DNA of 8,745 nucleotides from Pseudomonadota bacterium (GTDB taxonomy: Bacteria; Pseudomonadota; Alphaproteobacteria; UBA8366; JADFVY01), in assembly GCA_030671915.1 (NCBI GenBank), contig DAOVHN010000064.1, positions 1-8,745 of the forward strand, in the 5' to 3' direction. Made by a program: the position numbers and the translations under genes. Positions 6,659 through 8,745 of this stretch are shown here, piece by piece (the stretch's first letter is position 1; every line of letters begins with the position of its first letter). The notes under the pieces were generated by a model that saw only the letters and a program-made list of their open reading frames with translations, did not search any database and had not been told where the DNA came from.

Positions 6659-6718
6659 GCCCCTTTGGTCCTCCCGTCGCCATCAGCGGCGCGATGATAG
6701 GGCAGGGGCTAGGGGGGC

Positions 6719-6994
6719 TCAATCCGATAGTTGATCCTCGCCCTTTGTTTTTTTGCCCTGTGCAGCCTTTGCCGTGGCAAACGCCGGTAAATAAGAAAGA
6801 ACGCCGAAAATAATTCCCGCCAGCAGAGCCAGAAGCAGCCAAGCGGCGAAGTTGATCTGCGCCAGAAGGTCGAACAGGCTTATTGAGAATGTCGGATCGA
6901 AATAGCGAACGAGCGATGTGCCCGCGAAAATCAAGCTCCCGGATACTATGAATGAAATCAGTAATTTAATTGCGGCATAATAATATATTTTCAT
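6719..6994 (-). CDS. Small two-helix membrane protein of unknown function
   Basis: This 91-aa protein has two hydrophobic segments, about residues 7-29 and 49-73, separated by a short loop with Arg30-Tyr-Phe-Asp-Pro. It ends in a charged, Lys-rich tail (about 76-91) that is probably cytoplasmic. I do not recognise a family. The coding stretch is clearly AT-richer than its neighbours, especially the first codons (AAA ATA TAT TAT TAT), and uses A/T-ending codons the flanking genes avoid. This points to a different history or relaxed constraint. The ribosome binding site is weak (GAAAG before the ATG). It ends about 60 bp before the molybdenum hydroxylase gene on the same strand, so it may be its distant operon partner, but nothing in the sequence ties them functionally. 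The helices and continuous frame support a real gene. Confidence 0.65.
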   Translation of the reverse strand: MKIYYYAAIKLLISFIVSGSLIFAGTSLVRYFDPTFSISLFDLLAQINFAAWLLLALLAGIIFGVLSYLPAFATAKAAQGKKTKGEDQLSD

Positions 6995-7107
6995 TTTATC
7001 TTTCGCTGATAGCCAGGGTTTTTGCCCCCGCCCCTATTACCCCCATATAGGTGCGGAAAAGACATTATGCACGCGCTATCGGTCGGTATTTCAGGCAAAA
7101 TCAGGGA

Positions 7108-7143
7108 AATAAAAAGGCCCCGGTGGATTTCTCCAACCGGGGC
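7108..7143 (-). terminator. Intrinsic terminator after nrdB
   Basis: On the minus strand the sequence reads GCCCCGGT, a short inner part, then ACCGGGGC (arms 7136-7143 and 7117-7124), followed by CTTTTTATTT. The 8-bp GC-rich stem is extended, after one bulged T, by a 3-bp GGA/TCC stem closed by a GAAA (GNRA-type) tetraloop. The stem and T tract lie about 60 nt after the nrdB stop and match a rho-independent terminator for the nrd operon. The rest of the roughly 208-bp gap (6995-7202) shows no gene and no convincing promoter for the small membrane protein. Confidence 0.88.
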
Positions 7144-7202
7144 AGGGCCGCAGGAACTTTTAAGGCTATGGCGCGCGACCCGTCGCCGTTGCCAAATCCG
7201 GT

Positions 7203-8162
7203 TCAGTCGAACGCTTCGTCCCAGGTTCCGCGCGTCGAAGCTTTGGAATATTCGGTGGCGCGGTTTTCGAAGAAATTGGCGTGTTCGACGCCGTTCAGAA
7301 TTTCGTCGAGCCAGGGCAGGGGGTTTTTGCCGATATTGTAAATGGCCGGCAGGCCAAGCTGCATCAGGCGCCGGTCGGCGATATAACGGATGTAGCTTTT
7401 GACCTCCTCGCCGCTCAACCCCTCGACGCCGCCCATCTCGAAGGCGAGGTCGATGAAGGCGTCCTCATGGTCGACGATGGTCGAGCAGGCGACGACAAGG
7501 TCGCGCTGTAGTTCGTCGTTCCACAACGCCCTGTTCTCGTCGATGAAGGTATGAAACAGGCGGATCGCCGAATCGGTATGCAGCGATTCGTCGCGTACCG
7601 ACCAGGTGACGATCTGTCCCATGCCCTTCATCTTGTTGAAACGCGGGAAGTTCAGCAGGATCGCGAAGCTGGCGAAAAGCTGCAACCCCTCGGTAAAGGC
7701 GCCAAAGACGGCAAGCGTGCGGGCGATGTCGGCCGGCGTCTCCACCCCCCATTTCTGCATATAGTCGTACTTGTCCTTCATCGCCTTGTATTTGAGGAAG
7801 GCCTGGTACTCGCTCTCGGGCATACCGATAGTGTCGAGCAGATGGCTGTAGGCGGCGATATGCACCGTCTCCATGTTGGAGAAGGCGGCCAGCATCATCT
7901 TCACCTCGGTCGGCTTGAACACGCGCGAATAATGCTGCATGTAGCAGTTGTTCACCTCTACGTCGGCCTGTGTGAAGAATCGGAAAATCTGGGTCAGCAG
8001 GTTGCGTTCCGCCGGGGTCAGTCGGTTGCGCCAATCTTTGACGTCGTCGGCCATCGGCACTTCCTCCGGCAGCCAGTGGATGCGCTGCTGGGTCAGCCAG
8101 GCGTCATAGGCCCAAGGGTAGCGGAAGGGCTTGTAAATCGGATCGGAGTCGAGAAGGGACAT
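7203..8162 (-). CDS. nrdB: Class Ia ribonucleoside-diphosphate reductase, beta subunit
   Basis: This 319-aa R2 subunit holds the diiron centre and tyrosyl radical, and with NrdA reduces ribonucleoside diphosphates to deoxyribonucleotides. All metal ligands are visible: Asp67 (Gln-Ala-Asp-Val-Glu), Glu98 and His101 (Met-Glu-Thr-Val-His), Glu158 (Phe-Thr-Glu-Gly-Leu), and Glu192 and His195 (Arg-Asp-Glu-Ser-Leu-His). The radical tyrosine is Tyr105, four residues after His101, as in E. coli Tyr122. The acidic, aromatic C-terminal tail (Trp-Asp-Glu-Ala-Phe-Asp) fits the part that docks on NrdA. It is shorter than E. coli NrdB (375 aa), which is common in this subgroup. The ATG at 8160-8162 is 5 nt after the stop of the small upstream gene, and only a weak GGAA precedes it, so translation is probably coupled. 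It is the last gene of the nrd operon, followed by a strong terminator. Confidence 0.96.
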   Translation of the reverse strand: MSLLDSDPIYKPFRYPWAYDAWLTQQRIHWLPEEVPMADDVKDWRNRLTPAERNLLTQIFRFFTQADVEVNNCYMQHYSRVFKPTEVKMMLAAFSNMETVHIAAYSHLLDTIGMPESEYQAFLKYKAMKDKYDYMQKWGVETPADIARTLAVFGAFTEGLQLFASFAILLNFPRFNKMKGMGQIVTWSVRDESLHTDSAIRLFHTFIDENRALWNDELQRDLVVACSTIVDHEDAFIDLAFEMGGVEGLSGEEVKSYIRYIADRRLMQLGLPAIYNIGKNPLPWLDEILNGVEHANFFENRATEYSKASTRGTWDEAFD

Positions 8163-8167
8163 TGGTA

Positions 8168-8458
8168 TTAGTTCCGTGTTCCGTTGTTTGCTTTGCGTTT
8201 GGCGGGCCTGCGGGGGGCAAGGATTTCGGACTGCACCAACTTCATCGCTTCTTCGATCGAGGTCTTGCGGTAAGACACCGGCTTGCCGTGTTCGATGCGC
8301 CAGCCGAATTCGCCGCAGACGTTATATTTGTCGCGCCGGATTATCGACTGGATGATATCCGGCGCAATCCGGAAAAGCCGGGGGTTGCGGCCCGATGCCG
8401 GTTTGGCTTTTTGCCAGGCCTCCTCGATCTGCGCTTCGGTTATCAACACTGTTATCAT
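8168..8458 (-). CDS. 96-aa HNH-like protein lodged between nrdA and nrdB
   Basis: This small basic protein has a start fixed by GGAGGGAG (8467-8474), 8 nt before the ATG at 8458. Residues 10-62 follow the pattern of the N-terminal half of small HNH-endonuclease-type domains: an Ile-Glu-x-x-Trp-x-Lys-Ala helix (11-18), Gly23-x-Asn-Pro, a Phe-Arg segment (29-30), Ile-Arg-Arg-Asp-x-Tyr (40-45), then Glu-Phe-Gly-Trp-x-Ile-Glu56-His57-x-x-Pro-Val-Ser. In active members the last part reads Gly-Trp-Glu-Ile-Asp-His and is followed by a Gly-Gly turn and Asn-Leu-Gln. Here Asp is Glu, and the Gly-Gly, Asn-Leu and final His/Asn-x-x-Lys elements are missing; a charged Lys/Arg-rich tail (about 82-96) follows instead. 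I expect no nuclease activity. It starts 28 nt after nrdA and ends 5 nt before nrdB, so it is part of the operon. The HNH relation is by eye and unproven. Confidence 0.8.
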   Translation of the reverse strand: MITVLITEAQIEEAWQKAKPASGRNPRLFRIAPDIIQSIIRRDKYNVCGEFGWRIEHGKPVSYRKTSIEEAMKLVQSEILAPRRPAKRKANNGTRN

Positions 8459-8466
8459 GGCCAGAT

Positions 8467-8474
8467 CTCCCTCC
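8467..8474 (-). promoter_or_regulatory. Strong ribosome binding site of the nrdA-nrdB intergenic gene
   Basis: On the minus strand this is GGAGGGAG, 8 nt before ATG 8458. It sets the 96-aa start; an in-frame ATG at 8551 would overlap the nrdA coding end and has no such site. It is a stronger site than that of nrdB itself, which suggests that the small protein is really made. Confidence 0.75.
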
Positions 8475-8486
8475 GACTGCTGCCCG

Positions 8487-8745
8487 TTACTGGCAGGACA
8501 GGCACTCCTCGTAATCGGTTCGACTGGTTTCAACCGGCTTTTCTCCGCCATTCACCGATCCCATATGGGGCAGGCTGGCGACCGCATGGTTCGTCCCCTC
8601 GTGTGCCACCGCCTCGGCCCGCTGGATCGACTTGGAGCGGCAGTAATAGAGGCTCTTGACGCCTTTCTTCCAGGCCAGCAGATGCAACTGATGCAGGTCG
8701 CGCTTATGTACGTCAGCCGGCAGGAAAAGGTTCAGCGACTGCGAT
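8487..8745 (-). CDS. nrdA: Class Ia ribonucleoside-diphosphate reductase, alpha subunit, C-terminal end only
   Basis: Only the last 85 residues are in the window; the frame is open to the right edge and the start and catalytic core lie beyond it. The visible part shows the typical NrdA ending: Gln-Ser-Leu-Asn-Leu-Phe-Leu near the barrel end, then Leu-His-Gln-Leu-His-Leu-Leu-Ala-Trp, then Gly-Val-Lys-Ser-Leu-Tyr-Tyr-Cys-Arg-Ser. A flexible linker of about 40 residues follows, and the end reads Tyr-Glu-Glu-Cys-Leu-Ser-Cys-Gln. The two Cys in that tail form the swinging dithiol that re-reduces the active site with help from thioredoxin or glutaredoxin. Their spacing here is C-x2-C, while E. coli has C-x4-C. 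The stop is TAA at 8487-8489. The next gene starts 28 nt later, then nrdB, consistent with one operon whose promoter and any NrdR boxes are outside the window. Confidence 0.95.
   Translation of the reverse strand, partial: SQSLNLFLPADVHKRDLHQLHLLAWKKGVKSLYYCRSKSIQRAEAVAHEGTNHAVASLPHMGSVNGGEKPVETSRTDYEECLSCQ

Noticed and set aside
7040..7056. Near-palindrome around CCCATATAGG as an operator for the small membrane protein gene
   Set aside because: The half-sites are short and imperfect, and no paired promoter elements were found at the right spacing.
8459..8551. Upstream start (ATG 8551) for the nrdA-nrdB intergenic gene
   Set aside because: It would overlap the end of nrdA by about 65 bp, has no ribosome binding site, and the added residues look like out-of-frame nrdA.

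Overview
The window comes from a GC-rich proteobacterial chromosome, most likely an alphaproteobacterium of Rhodospirillales type. This rests on base composition, a DUF1127 small protein, a short NrdB of the class Ia type and a CoxL-like molybdenum hydroxylase. The assignment is by gene content only; there is no rRNA or other phylogenetic marker to settle it. Nearly the whole window is coding.

Left part (1-2321): a lipoprotein gene runs off the left edge on the minus strand (start at 445). Divergent from it, after about 130 bp, is a GNAT-family acetyltransferase (577-1071). It is followed by a small DUF1127-type protein (about 1157-1417), whose end overlaps by 20 bp the start of a two-domain regulator/DNA-repair protein (1398-2321). 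That protein is an AraC-type helix-turn-helix fused to an O6-alkylguanine-DNA alkyltransferase; it is an Ada-like protein without the N-terminal zinc domain of Ada.

Middle part (2350-6658, minus strand): three genes are packed with 1-bp and 4-bp overlaps and are almost certainly one operon. In transcription order they are an orphan CoxL-like (form II, AYRGAGR) molybdopterin-binding hydroxylase subunit, a class I SAM-dependent methyltransferase with an extra C-terminal segment, and CysQ (3'(2'),5'-bisphosphate nucleotidase, GTG start). The hydroxylase's usual FAD and iron-sulfur partners are not beside it. Upstream, also on the minus strand, is a small AT-richer gene for a two-helix membrane protein (6719-6994).

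Right part (7108-8745, minus strand): the class Ia ribonucleotide reductase operon. The C-terminal end of nrdA enters from the right edge, followed by a 96-aa gene, then nrdB, then a clear intrinsic terminator. NrdA and NrdB make deoxyribonucleotides together. The 96-aa protein resembles the first half of a small HNH-endonuclease-type domain, but the downstream catalytic elements are missing. It is the most curious object in the window.

No tRNA, rRNA, CRISPR array, insertion sequence or phage gene was recognised.
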